Program-made: the position numbers and the translations under genes
Assembly (NCBI GenBank): GCA_002794775.1
Contig: NBAY01000134.1
Location: forward strand, 1-63,013
DNA from: Porodaedalea pini
Taxonomy: Eukaryota > Basidiomycota > Agaricomycetes > Hymenochaetales > Hymenochaetaceae
Direction: 5' to 3'
DNA length: 63,013 nucleotides
Shown: positions 10,542 through 20,940 of the stretch, piece by piece
How the letters are laid out: each line of letters starts with the position of its first letter
Position numbering within the stretch: the first letter of the stretch is position 1
Notes under the pieces: generated by a model
The model's database searches: none
Told to the model about the DNA's origin: nothing
What the model saw: the letters and a program-made list of their open reading frames with translations, nothing else

Positions 10542-11290
10542 AAATCCTCGTTCTCAGCTGGTTGCTTTCGGCGTGTTCATTCTCGAGTTGGAATTGATAC
10601 ATCTTCTTCCGTTACCGGGTGGATTAGTTCTAGTACCTGGTCGTCGATGTCTATATCCACCAACCGAGCCTTGCAGTGTGCGAGGAATGGTCGGCTGAGT
10701 AGGATGTTGAACGGTGCCGGGTGTATGACTTGTGCTTGTACGAGTACCGAGAATCCTCCGAGTCCTATCCTGAGTCGCGGTATTAGTCCGAGCGACTGGG
10801 TCCTAGACGCATCTGCTGTTTCGATAGTGATTCGTTCATTGTTCAGAGTTGGCGATCCTAGATGTTTCCACACGTCCCGCGAGAGTCTGATAAACGAAGC
10901 TCCAGTGTCGAGTAGTCCTTCTACCTCGACCTTTCCGTCCAGCCATACATCGACGACTCGAATTGGTACAGTTGCTGGTGCGACTGGTTCCTTTTCTGTT
11001 GTCTCGTCCGGTGATCCCAGCCTGGGTCCTACCGAGTACATGGCCATGCCTTCATCTTCAAGATTTATTGGACTTCGCTTTGCCGTCATCATATCCTTGC
11101 ACTTTCACCTGACTTCCGGCGAGGTTGCCAACAATTCTCGACCTGATATTGACACCGTGGAATCCAAGAATCGGCGAAACACTGCGTCGACCATTGCAGG
11201 GTCGTTAGCCGGTGTGCTGTATTTGAACTGAGGCCTCTGTATGTCTACCGTTGGGTTTGGATGTCCAGGCTTTGGTTCCGTCCTTTCTCA
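10542..11290 (-). pseudogene. Element A retropepsin-type protease
   Basis: The frame 10577-11092 contains VEGLLDTGASFI, the D-T-G active site of retroviral-type aspartic proteases, followed by LSRDVW and, further on, the conserved FNILLSRPFL (about 10680-10720). It is in frame with gag. TGA stops at about 11099, at 11288-11290 and at 10577-10579 separate it from the neighbours, and Arg would fit each position. The enzyme cleaves Gag and Pol precursors. Confidence 0.8.
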
Positions 11291-14060
11291 TGGTGGTGCT
11301 ACATGGACTTGCGTAGGCTCACTCGGTGGTAGATAGTCTGGTATTGTTTCTTCGATTGTTCTGGGCTCGACCGATTCTTTCTCCTTTCCTTGGTCTGTTT
11401 CAGTTTCCGGTACGCCCGAGTCTGTAGCTGGTTCACGTCCCTCTCGTTCTTTCGTTGGTTTCGTCGTACGCTTAGGTGAAGGAGGGTTGACTTTTCCTAT
11501 ATTTGCCAGTCTTGCAGATCGTCTCTGCTGGCTGTGAGAATTTGCCGTATCGTCGAACTGAACCTTCCTTCCTTCCCCTACATATTCGTCCTGGATTTCT
11601 TCGATATGGGCTTCCTCCTTACATGGCTGGGTCGGCGTATACATACTTGGTCCTGATATGGCGGGATAGTACGTATCAAACAAGTTTGCAGTCTGATGTG
11701 GTGGTGGATCTCGTAGTGCTGTCATATCGACAGGAAGAGTCGTACCTGGAGGGACTTCGTTCGGGTGGTCTCGGTAGTACAAGTTCATTCGATCCAGTAG
11801 AGAGGAGCCTTGAGGTCCTGGAGGTAGTCGTGTTCCTCCTGGCATCACAACGAATCCTTGTGCATCCAAGGCCAATAGTCACCGGTTCAGCAATGTGTCT
11901 CTTATCGTACAGTCCCTGAATAGGTGTGCGGTGCTGTGGCACATGGCACACGTTCGGGGTCCTGTATTCCTTACCTGCATATTTCTAGCTGGAGGTGGGC
12001 CTCTCGGTGGTGCCCTGTACTCCTCTCGTGGTCGTCCGTAATCGTTGGGTCGCTGGTACTCCCGTGGTTCATTAGGGGCATACGGCCGATCTCGAGCGTA
12101 TCGATCCTCGTAGTCCCGTCTTCAGTACTCCTCCTTCCTTTCCCCCCGGAGATCTCTTACTTCAGCTTGTAAGTCCGATACCATACGTGTGAGCAGGCTC
12201 AGTTCTGAGTCCTCTCGTTTGATGGGGTCTGGTGCATATGGTCCAGATGCTGCAGCGACGTGTTGCTGAGTAAAGTATGGAGGTGCTGCGGGTATCCCGA
12301 ATGTTCCATACTGCAGTACTGCATAGCCTTGCTGCACACCAGGGCCAGTTACTAGGACTCCTCCTGCTATGAGTCGGTCGAGTTCATTGTATAGTACCGG
12401 TATATCCCAAGGGACGCCAGCTGGGTGTTGAAAGTCAACCAACCGAAGCTGTTGTTCGAGATGCTGATTGGTGAGCCGATTCAGGCCTTCTCGATAGAAC
12501 CGTTTTTGGTCTAACTCCGAAATGACTCCTTCTTGAACCAGGTATGACATAATACACATAAAGCTTCGATGGTATTCTCCCAGGGCAGCCGTGCTCATTA
12601 AAACCTTGTTGGAATTCTCGGCAACAAAGTTGATTAGATCTCCATAAGTGTATCTTATCGTTGCCGCCGGATAGAAGCCTAGGGCGGCTGTTTTGAATGA
12701 CGCGAAATCGTTTTGTCGTGCCTGTGGGAGAGTCGACCATAGTAATTCCTCGCGTACCGGTGCATAGTAACGTGCCCAATTGATTTTCTGTAGGTCGGTG
12801 ATCCCTGCATTCGATCCTAAGATGTTAACCTCTTCAAAGAATCGCGGAATCCCTTCCGGTTCTACATCGGCGTTCATTGCTGGTGCTCGTTTGTTGTGTC
12901 GGTTCGGCATTGTCGCTCCTGGAACCGGAGGATTTGGTCCGGTGATCGGGAGATTTCTGGACTCGGCGAGGTCTGGAAGAGGATTGGCAATGTTGGGTAT
13001 GGGTTGTGTCGGTGGTGCCGTTGGTGGGGCTTGTGAAGGTCCTTGGCTCGATCCTTGTGCGGTAGAATTAGCCATGACTGCTCTGACTATTGGTGGCGCC
13101 ACAATATGGAGAGTCGGCAGAGCTGGTGTGGGTACGCGTGAGGGTGGAGTCGGCTGTTCCGGAGTCAAAGGGCAAGTTTCTGGGTATGGGTCCGCGATCC
13201 TTGATATCGCAACAGGCACTGTTCCTTCTGGAGTTGGTGGCGGTGCTGGTGGAGGTAGGTCTTCCTCCGATGTCTCGGACTGAGTTTGTGGTGATCCTGG
13301 GGTTGGTCGTCCTTCTTGGTCAGGGGTAGGATTCTCAGGTTCCGAGTCTCGTTTTGTTGGTCCTTCTATTGGTCCTCCTGTTTGAATCAGAGGTTCGTCG
13401 ATCCGTCTTCTGATGGCTTGTCTGCCCCAATTAAGTGGTGACCCTGGTCTTGTGGGTGACAACGATCCGAGTGACTGGTTTCGATATGGTGTTGCCAATT
13501 CTCGTGGTCCTGGCTATACCAGTCTCCTGACCACTTCTTCGGATCTGGAGCGACTTTGTTCCCTTGTTGGACTCCTGTATCCTTCGAGCCCTGGATTCTT
13601 TTCCTTGCTTTCGGGTGTTCCCCTGGGTCGTTGTGTCTGCCGACTGAGCGGTGTACTGGCGATGCTGAAATGCGACCTGTTGCCGGTTACGAAGCTTCCT
13701 GGGATATGAAGTGATATCGGTGTTTCGATGAGATCAGGTAGGATCCTTCTAGGTTCGACTGGTCGTCCTCGTTCTTGTGTGAGTTCGGGTTCGGTTACTA
13801 AGGGTGGCTGTTGTTGCTCGGTATCCTGAAGTGTGTTTTCTGGGTTGGTGATTCCAGATCGGCGAAAGGGTGACGACGACGCTTCTCTGGGAGCGTGTAA
13901 GATTCAAGGGGTGGCTGTGGTCGGTGGATGTCCTCTTGGTCTTCCTCGGCCTCGTCCTCTGGGTGGTGGTGGTGGGTTGCTCGGTTCTTCTTGGACCTTT
14001 GCCTGTATGCACGTAGAGCGCCGAGGAGCTTCAGACGTCGACCTGATACTTAGGCGAGGC
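11291..14060 (-). pseudogene. Element A gag (capsid and zinc knuckle)
   Basis: The main open part is 12122-13498. It holds a Pro-rich N-terminal region and a capsid-like region with INWARYYAPVREELLWSTL (similar to KIRYAKYYTLSS in B). After a TGA at 12122-12124 the same frame continues into an Arg/Pro-rich basic region and a zinc knuckle, CAMCHSTAHLFRDC (C-x2-C-x4-H-x4-C, about 11900-11945), then a TGA near 11876 and an acidic Pro/Glu-rich tail ending at 11288. Upstream of 13498 the frame extends toward the primer-binding site with a TAG near 13515 and a TGA near 13904. No ATG is left in frame near the primer-binding site, so the true start is unclear. Confidence 0.75.
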
Positions 14061-14067
14061 ACCTTGT

Positions 14068-14087
14068 CCCCCTCGCGGTGGGCTCCA
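14068..14087 (-). promoter_or_regulatory. Primer-binding site of element A
   Basis: The minus strand reads TGGAGCCCACCGCGAGGGGG three bases after the LTR end. The same sequence follows the B 5' LTR at 28382-28401. Starting with TGG fits pairing with a tRNA 3' CCA end. I cannot name the tRNA. Confidence 0.7.
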
Positions 14088-14090
14088 ATG

Positions 14091-14930
14091 TGTAGGGGTG
14101 CAGACTCTTCCAATCCGAAGGGCAATCCGGGCTAGCGCTCGTGTTTGACCCAAGGGGGACTGCGGTGACTCGGTATACCGAGAGGGACAACCTAAGTAGA
14201 GCGAGGTTCGAGATATGAAGACTTGGCAATACAGATACCTGCGGGATTCCGGTTAGACCAAGACTCGGGCAGGTAAAATCGGCACTTGAGGCAGCGGCCG
14301 AGGGCGTTTGGTGATTGGGTGACGGAGTTCTGAGAGTCGGCGACAGAGTCGGTGTATACTGTTTTCAGAACGAGAGTCGGGCAAGTAGTGCGTAGTAATG
14401 CATGTAGTAGATTGCGGTCTAGAGGTGGAGAGGGGACTGTCTGTCTTCTGTACTGTGTGTGTCTGTGTCCATGTCTCCCTGTCTGTGTGTGTACAAACTA
14501 CCGCAAATTTATACTAAACTGAAGCAGAGAAAGCGGTGCAGGACTCGGCCGAGTCTGTGTGAACAGATGTGAAGGTGAGTCGGCGATCGGCCTGTGCACA
14601 TCACGCCGCCGATCATCGTGGAGTGATATTGTAGTGCCCAACCTGCTCTCTCGTCTCCCACCACTGCACAACTGTATCCCACGTCCTTGTCCTACTCCCC
14701 TAAGTCCTTCCACCTGTGCCCACGAGAGTCGGTCGTCCATGTGCTGATCAAGTTCGTACGACATCCGTCTGTCTGATCGTGTCCATACCAAGAATTAATA
14801 ATAAAGAGTAGGCCGCCGATTACGAATGAATAAATGGTAATGTTCAGCGGCTGGTAAAGGGAGTCAAAGGAGTAGTGTAAGTGAGGGCAGAAAGACTTGG
14901 CCGGCGCGTAGGCGATAGTTAATCGCTACA
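14091..14930 (-). repeat. Element A 5' LTR (840 bp)
   Basis: On the plus strand it starts TGTAGGGG and ends ATCGCTACA, so TGTAG/CTACA form its inverted ends. It contains many AGTCGG and ACTCGG words. An AATTAATAATAAAG stretch near 14790-14810 is the likely TATA or polyadenylation area. A block at about 14145-14200 (CCCAAGGGGGACTGCGGTGA) is shared with the LTR-like segment at 17940-17990. Confidence 0.75.
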
Positions 14931-14958
14931 CCGCGACCACGTCTTCCGCCTCCATGGC

Positions 14959-15948
14959 TTGCCGAAGAAGATCATCCATGACCGAGGCACCCAGTTCGAT
15001 GCTTCGATGATGAAGGAGCTGTACAAACTCCTGCACATCGAAGGCAACCCGTCAACGGCGTATCACCCACAGACGGATGGTCAAACGGAACGCGTTAACC
15101 AAGAGCTCGAACAGTATCTTCAACTCTTCGTCAACCATTGTCAATCGGACTGGAAGGACTGGCTCCCCCTCGCGGAGTTCACATACAACAACCGCGAACA
15201 CTCGGCGACAAAAATGTCCCCCTTCTATGCGAACACAGGACATCACCCCTTAAGCTTTGACACAACACGAACCTTGTCTACCAACATGTCGGCAGAAGAA
15301 TTCATGAAGCACATCAAGGAGACTCATTGCGCTGCGAAGGACAACTTGGTCAAGGTGGCAGACGACATGAAGCGCTACCACAACTGGACGGCAGGGACTA
15401 CGGTGGAGTACATGGCTGGAGACAAGGTTTTCCTTGACAGGCGTAACATCAGCACGGACTTGCCAACGAAGAAACTTGCTGACAAATGGTATGGTCCCTT
15501 CGAAATTGTTGACAAGGTGGGAGCTAGCGCGTACAAACTCAAGCTCCCCAAGCGCTGGAAGAAGGTCCACCCGGTCTTCAATGAGGCCCTGCTAAAACCT
15601 GCCATTGAACCATCCTTCGAGAGCCAGAAACAACCGGCACTGCCGCTGCCTGACATCATTGACAATGAGGAGGAGTACGAGATTGAGGAAGTCCTAGACT
15701 CGCGTCTGCACCGAGGGAAGCTTCAATACCTTGTCAAGTGGGTTGGCTACAACGAACTGACTTGGCAGCCCGAGATGGACTTTGGCGAGAATGCAAAGGA
15801 GGCGATCGCTGAATTCTATCAAAAACACCCCGGCGCCCCTCGAAAGCTCAACATTCCTCGCCAACGACTTTGCCCATACTTCGTTGACACCGAACCAGTT
15901 GACCACGATCATGGCTGGTCGGGATGCCCAGCCTTGAAGGGGGGGTAA
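14959..15948 (+). pseudogene. F integrase C-terminal half with chromodomain (fragment)
   Basis: The open frame (reading from about 14932) starts within the DDE core at LHGLPKKIIHDRGTQFD, keeps the third acidic residue in DGQTERVNQE, then a GPF-type module (DKWYGPFEIV) and a C-terminal chromodomain (EYEIEEVLDSR ... YLVKWVGY, about 15675-15760). It ends with TAA at the LTR start after a G-rich tract. Chromodomain integrases direct insertion to particular chromatin. The N-terminal two thirds of pol is missing because element A is inserted there. Confidence 0.85.
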
Positions 15949-16407
15949 TGTTAGGACTTGAACTTTCACCCTGTCTTTTATTTTCCTTTTATCATTTCTT
16001 TTCTTTTTACCGCTCCTTTTCATTATATTTAATCGTCTTTTCAATCACTTCCCACACTCACTTAGTAAGACCCAACCTTCATTTGCTCCATTCCTAGTTA
16101 TGTAAACTATACAGTACTTAGATAATGCAGTCCCGTGGACGACACTATATAGAGGAAGGTGGAATCGCAGAAGCCCCCTGTTCTGCTTTTCCTCTTACCT
16201 CCACGTCGTCCAGGTGAGACCCGCCCCCCCCTTGTATTAGTTAGATTTGTATTAATCCTCTTACCTCCATGTCGTCCAGTCTGAGTAAACCCGCTACCCG
16301 AACTTCGTGTTCAAGATACAGCCTGTCCCAGACAACGTTTGCATCACCGTCAGGTGCTGCACGTTGAGGTTGCCTAGTCTGAGTCCCACCCAGACTTCCG
16401 CCTAACA
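15949..16407 (+). repeat. F 3' LTR (459 bp)
   Basis: It starts TGTTAGGACTTG after a G-rich tract and ends CCGCCTAACA (TGTTAG/CTAACA ends, as in G). Inside, a CCTCTTACCTCC-GTCGTCCAG motif is present twice about 65 bp apart, as in the G LTRs. A TATATAG box lies near 16145. Confidence 0.8.
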
Positions 16408-16634
16408 GGCTGTATGCTCCATGTGACCGCATCCCAAATCGTTCAGATAAGATCTCCAGTACGTTCCATCATGCATTTGGAGGTCTCGGAACGTGTTGCT
16501 GATGCGATTGCGGGGTTCTGATTCGAAACTGGACCGATCGGATTCAGTCTGGTACTGATCGGTACACGTCGGAACCAGTTCTCGAGTGCTCCTGGAGCGA
16601 TCGGTGGTGATGGGACGACTGGCACGGCTCTACA
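16408..16634 (-). repeat. Element B 3' LTR, outer 227 bp, truncated by F
   Basis: This matches 29103-29328 of the B 5' LTR and ends GGCTCTACA. The inner part of this LTR should lie beyond the nested F and A elements. A TCTCCTGGGG stretch (16635-16644), G-rich on the minus strand, is the likely polypurine tract. Confidence 0.8.
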
Positions 16635-16789
16635 TCTCCTGGGGCATTTAAATCGTGACTGTCCCCAGTCATGCCTTCTCTTCTTCTGATACGCGCGAGA
16701 AGATCACGCTGATCATGCATGTCGGGACACACGAGAAGGCGTTGGAAAAGTGGTCGTACCAATGGGTTTTTCTCCTGCTTCTTCCAACC

Positions 16790-17972
16790 ATGTCATCTCC
16801 GCACCACGACAGCAGCAGCAGCAACAACCACAACACGGCGCCGCCTCAGCTGGCACGCAAGGCACCCCGTGTACTGGGGTACGTCAACAACGTCGATGCT
16901 GTTGAGTGCAAGAAGATCATGCAGGACGCCTGTGAGATCGAGGAATGGCTGGTTGACATCGACTGGTACGTGCGACGCCGCCTCGGGCGGTATGTGAAAT
17001 GGTGGGAGACATTACTGGTGGGGAGTCGGGGTCACGAGGTTGGGGAACAGTGGAAGTGGGCCGAGTGGGCATGTGGCACAAAGGTGAGTCCTCAAAACTC
17101 GATCAAGCACACGTACTGAGCTGACTGACTCGAAATAGTGCACCCTGGAGAGCTACTACCAGCTCTACTGGGACTCTGTGGTGCTGGCGAAGCGCCACCC
17201 GATCGCGTCCAATCTGCGGATGTACCTCCTGGTCACGCGGGTCTGGAAGGAGATGCGGTGGGCGCTGGATGGGCTCGACAAGCCCACCACCAACCGGCTC
17301 TATGGTCGGTATTTTGCTGCCCACCAGACGGTCAACCTCACTAAGTACCGGGGTGAGGGAGTCGTCATACCGGTCGCGGACTGGCCAGACGATGTACCGT
17401 ACATTGGCAGAGAGCTCAAGTGGGTACTCGTACCCGACGGGTATGGGTATAAGTTTGCCTACCCCGTGGAGTGCAAGGTGCTACCGCGCTTTGTCAGGGT
17501 CCCGTCGGCTGTACTGGCAGTCGAGGCATTTGTCGAACATCTTGAAATGCCTGGTCTGCCCAAAGTCGAGGAGCGTGAGATCGAGGAGGAGCACGCCATC
17601 CTGCATACCGACGGTACCACGTCTGCGCAACAGCAACAGCAGGCGGTTCCGTGCAAAGTTGAGGCGAGCGCAATGCGTGAGGAGGAGTCCGGCGTACCGC
17701 GTACCGGTGACGCCCCGTCGGCACAACAGCAACAGCAGACGGGTGCCGACAAGTGGCGATGGCGTACCACCGTCAAAATCGCGTCTGACGACGAGGACGC
17801 AACATGTACCAGACAACACGAAGAGCCGCTGTGGCAACAGCAGCAGCAACAATCTGCGCCGAGCGCGGCGACGAGTGTCCCGCTATCACGATGCAGACTC
17901 TTTTGTAGACCGTACGGTCGATTCGAGGGCGAATCTATATTCTTCCCAAGGGAGACTGCGGTGACTCGATAG
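16790..17972 (+). CDS. Antisense accessory gene of element B, unknown protein with poly-Gln tracts, two exons
   Basis: Proposed exons are 16790-17083 and 17139-17972 with a GTGAGT..AAATAG intron, phase 0, giving about 375 residues. The start ATG (MSSPHHDS) follows a CT-rich stretch. An in-frame ATG at 16715 is an alternative. After a Ser/His/Asn-rich start, residues about 30-190 are Trp/Arg/Tyr-rich and globular (WLVDIDWYVRRR, YYQLYWDSVV). The C-terminal half is acidic with three poly-Gln tracts near residues 225-330. I do not recognise the family. It lies antisense to gag-pol between integrase and the 3' LTR. It is fully open although gag-pol is riddled with stops. Its last codons from about 17884-17904 onward overlap an LTR-like segment, so the natural C-terminus may have been replaced. 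Confidence 0.6.
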
Positions 17973-19335
17973 TCGAGGAGGGACGACCAAATAGAAATGG
18001 AGTGACCAAACGCTCGAGACAATCACTCTTCTGGTTCAGAAACTTTGCCAAAGCACTCATCTTGACAGAATCGAGCTCTCGACGCAGACCCTATAACTAT
18101 AGTGATTGAAGTCTGAAGTTGAGGAAAGTGCGGGGCCGTGTCAGTCTGTTTCGGACGGTTCGAACCCCTGGATGGTGTTCGTCGAGCGTTCGAACGCGCT
18201 CGAAGAGGTGCTTGAAGGCGTTTGAGCGTATCCCGTTGCGATCGAGCGACTTCTTAGCAGGCGGCGAACGTGTGGGGCGATGGAAGTATGGAGGTATAAT
18301 TCCCTGTTGGGTTTGTCGGGCACTCGGAGTTTTGGAATATCGGTTTTGAGCATATGTGGTGAACTGAACGCACTATTCGAGCAGTTGGCGAAGCTCGCTA
18401 AGGCAGAGCAGAGATGAACTGAAGACGGGAATGACTTCTGAGACTCGAAAAGTGTACTGTGCGGCGAACTGGGGGTGTATTCCCTCTCCAGAATGAGTAC
18501 AAAAGGTGTGCACTATTTATACTCTAGGCGAAATGAGCTCGGTACCGACGTCGAACGTACATATGGAGGTAGGGGAGTGCGTGCAGTGCATATTCAAGTC
18601 AGAATAGTTGTATGTTAGGGATGGAATGACTCGAGAACATGATGAATCACAAACTCGAAGGGGAATAATGGTTCGACATCAATAAAAAGACCAATGAAAC
18701 CCGAGAAATTTATCATGTGTGCTTCCAACAACTCCATTCAAACGTCCTCAAATGTTCCTGGGGCGTGATGGCGACGAATGCACACCCTGGAAGTGATAGA
18801 CGATGATAATTAACGCTCGAGCCCCATGGAGAACGTGGAGAACGACGGAATCCAGTCGTTCGAGCATGATACATTCAACGTTGACGGCCCGGGAACCGTT
18901 CGAGCAACCCATGGTGGAACCCAATGCGTTCCCTGAGCCCAACCGCGTAATGCGGCTGCGCTATAAGCATTCGAACGAGTGGATATGAAGTGGAAAGAGT
19001 GCTCAAGCACACATATAGTGGGATATGGAATGAATATAAAGGAAACGAAGCATTCGAGTGTGACTAGGAAGTGGTATGAGTGTTTGAATGGGTGTATGAA
19101 AGTATTTGAACGTATTTATGAGGTTACTACTGCATCATATGAAAGATTCGAAGGTATATTGACGCTCAAATGGCCGAGTGTGTCCATTCGAGCATGTGAA
19201 ATGCGAAGTGTAAGATAGTCAGTGATGAATCGAGGTGCTTGACTGTGTTTATGGGGTTTGTATCTGTATATAATAATAAATAAAGCGGGTGGTATGCTGG
19301 GACGGCTGATGCCTAAGCGTGAATCGAGCGCTACA
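17904..19335 (-). repeat. LTR-like segment H inside element B (solo LTR of an A/B-related family?)
   Basis: It starts TGTAG and ends GCTACA, the LTR ends used by A and B. The block at 17945-17990 (CCCAAGGGAGACTGCGGTGA) matches the A LTR at 14150-14195, and AATAATAAATAAAG near 19270 matches the A LTR near 14800. It is rich in TTCGA words (14 by eye in 18061-19200) and I see no gene in it. No clear target duplication is visible and the left boundary could be about 20 bp earlier, so the exact extent is uncertain. Confidence 0.45.
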
Positions 19336-20940
19336 CTGCCCCCAGCAAATGCGCCTGGGGGTCTATTCTTCGAGATGGAGGCAGCCGCGGAGCACAAAGC
19401 CGAGCAGCGGGCACGAGATGAGGCTGGTCTCACTGCCATGTTAGCCGCTCAGGAGGAGGCTCACAAGAAGGTGGAAGCGACGTGACGGGTGCATGAGCGC
19501 GGCCATCGGGAGAGTGGAGGAGGAACACGTCGAGTGCGTGAGTGAGGTCGTGGGGGCCCTCGCATGAAGCAACACCAGGAGCCGCAGGTCGAAGAAGAGG
19601 GGGAGCGTTTTGCCCCTGCGGAGCCCGATCCGGTTCTGATGGAGGCTGAGAGTGGTGGCCCGTCATACCACCACACAGACGAGGGACGTACTGACGGTAC
19701 ATCAGGTCCCGCAGTCACCATGTTCGACGGGGTCGAACTGGTTAACCCGGCAACTGGTCGCCTATGCTGGGCAGGGCCGCTGCCGGTCCCTCTCGAGGAG
19801 ACATGCGCAAACTGCGCGCGTCGGGGGAGAGTGTGCAAGGGGCAGCCCGGTAGGGCTTGCTTCCTCTGCATGGTTGTCTGGCAGACGGGATGCTCGCTGG
19901 TGACCCAGGGATGTGTGAAGGAGGTCTGGGGTGGAAAGTCAGGTGGAAAGCGGAAACACGCTGCCCACAACGAAGGCGTACCACGCACCGTGCCCAAGGC
20001 ACCACAGCAGCAGCAGCAGCAGCAGCAGCCGTCCGCGTCATCTGCACCACCTGTGCCGGCCTCTCTGATCGTGGTGGACACACCGTCCCCACCGCCTCAC
20101 TGTTAGAGTACGACCACGTACTCAACAATCACTTAACCATCATACCCGCATACGACATGGGCAGAGGTCAAGCGATGTGGGAGAACGATAGCAGGCGCTG
20201 TTCAGGCGACTGCCACGCCCACAGACATAAGAGTGAAGAGGGGAGGAGTCAAACATGCAAGTGTCGCAGACGACATTGTCAAGAGCAAGCAGCAGTGGAT
20301 TCCAAGAATGCTGAGGTAAGGGATAATACAGGTGAATGGGCTACCTATATACTCAGTGCCTGTGAGATCCAACTACTATAAAGAGGATGATGTTCCTGGG
20401 AAATGGAATGTGATGGAACATTGTGGAATGTTCTTTACTAACAAGCGGACGACGTCACCCGTGATCACATGCAAGGGTCACGCGATCAACAAAGGGGTGA
20501 CGTCAGTGAAAGGAGTGACAATGGATGGAGTCCGGTGGGGAGAGGGAGGGAGGGGACATCGGAGATGATGAAGACAATTAAAAGGGAAGGGGACATGGAG
20601 AATGCGCACTTGGGGTCCTAACACTCGCATACTGAGGCCTGCTGCCGCACGCGTACCGTGGCAGCAGAAGCAACAACAGAGGGGGCGCATTGCCTCGCCG
20701 CCCATCGCTGGGCCAAGCAGGTTCGCTGGTGCCTACGAGGACCCGTGCGAGCTCGTCTCGGAGCATGACTCTGAGGACGAGTTCGACCACATCCTCGTGG
20801 AGCTTGTCCGCGAGCTCGAGCGTAGCTCGTGTCGTCTCACTGCGGAGGCGACTTGTCAGGCGGCCGAAGTGGCCTCGATCTGTGCACGCCTTGTGGCACT
20901 CGAGAAGGGGAAGTGGGGCACTAGGGAGGATGAGGACTAG
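19336..20940 (+). pseudogene. Antisense Zn(II)2Cys6-type gene of element B, broken
   Basis: One plus-strand frame runs through a Glu/Ala coiled coil (about 19370-19480), two in-frame TGA (19483-19485 and about 19541), then an open stretch from 19564 to a TAG at 20104-20106. It contains C-x2-C-x6-C-x7-C-x2-C-x7-C at 19804-19893, a KRKH patch and a run of eight Gln. A second open piece, 20602-20940, resembles the region after the cluster in the element A gene (LVELVREL, SICARLVALE) and ends at TAG. The 20107-20601 interval may be an intron or a decayed stretch. The order of coiled coil, Cys6 cluster and Leu/Arg helix matches the element A gene at 2613-4713. The 5' end appears to be replaced by segment H. 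An intron could remove one TGA, because GTGAGT occurs at 19539. Confidence 0.6.

Larger units (their letters stand above)
1..14930 (-). mobile_element. Element A: long Ty3/gypsy LTR retrotransposon with extra genes (3' LTR runs off the left edge)
   Basis: Positions 1-17 repeat exactly at 14914-14930, the outer end of an LTR that reads TGTAG...CTACA. On the minus strand the order is 5' LTR (14091-14930), primer-binding site, gag with zinc knuckle, DTG protease, RT, RNase H, integrase with a GPY/F-like tail, three extra genes (one antisense), a purine stretch, then the start of the 3' LTR. The span of 14.9 kb before the missing 3' LTR is far above the usual 5-7 kb for gypsy elements. Of this, 993 bp is a nested R1 insertion plus its target duplication. 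A is inserted within the integrase region of fragment F, whose reading starts directly at 14931. Gag-pol carries many TGA stops, so A looks non-autonomous now. Confidence 0.85.
14931..16407 (+). mobile_element. Fragment F: 3' part of a chromovirus (integrase, chromodomain, LTR), cut by element A
   Basis: F begins inside the integrase catalytic domain exactly where the A LTR ends, and ends with an LTR. Its protein and LTR closely match the full-length element G at 39337-45598 on the other strand. Its right end (16407) directly interrupts the 3' LTR of element B, which resumes at 16408. The 5' part of F should lie beyond A, outside the window. Confidence 0.85.

Noticed and set aside
17459..18022. 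Minus-strand frame with Cys-rich runs opposite the 17139-17972 exon
   Set aside because: The Cys runs are the complement of CAG/CAA Gln tracts in the better-supported plus-strand gene.
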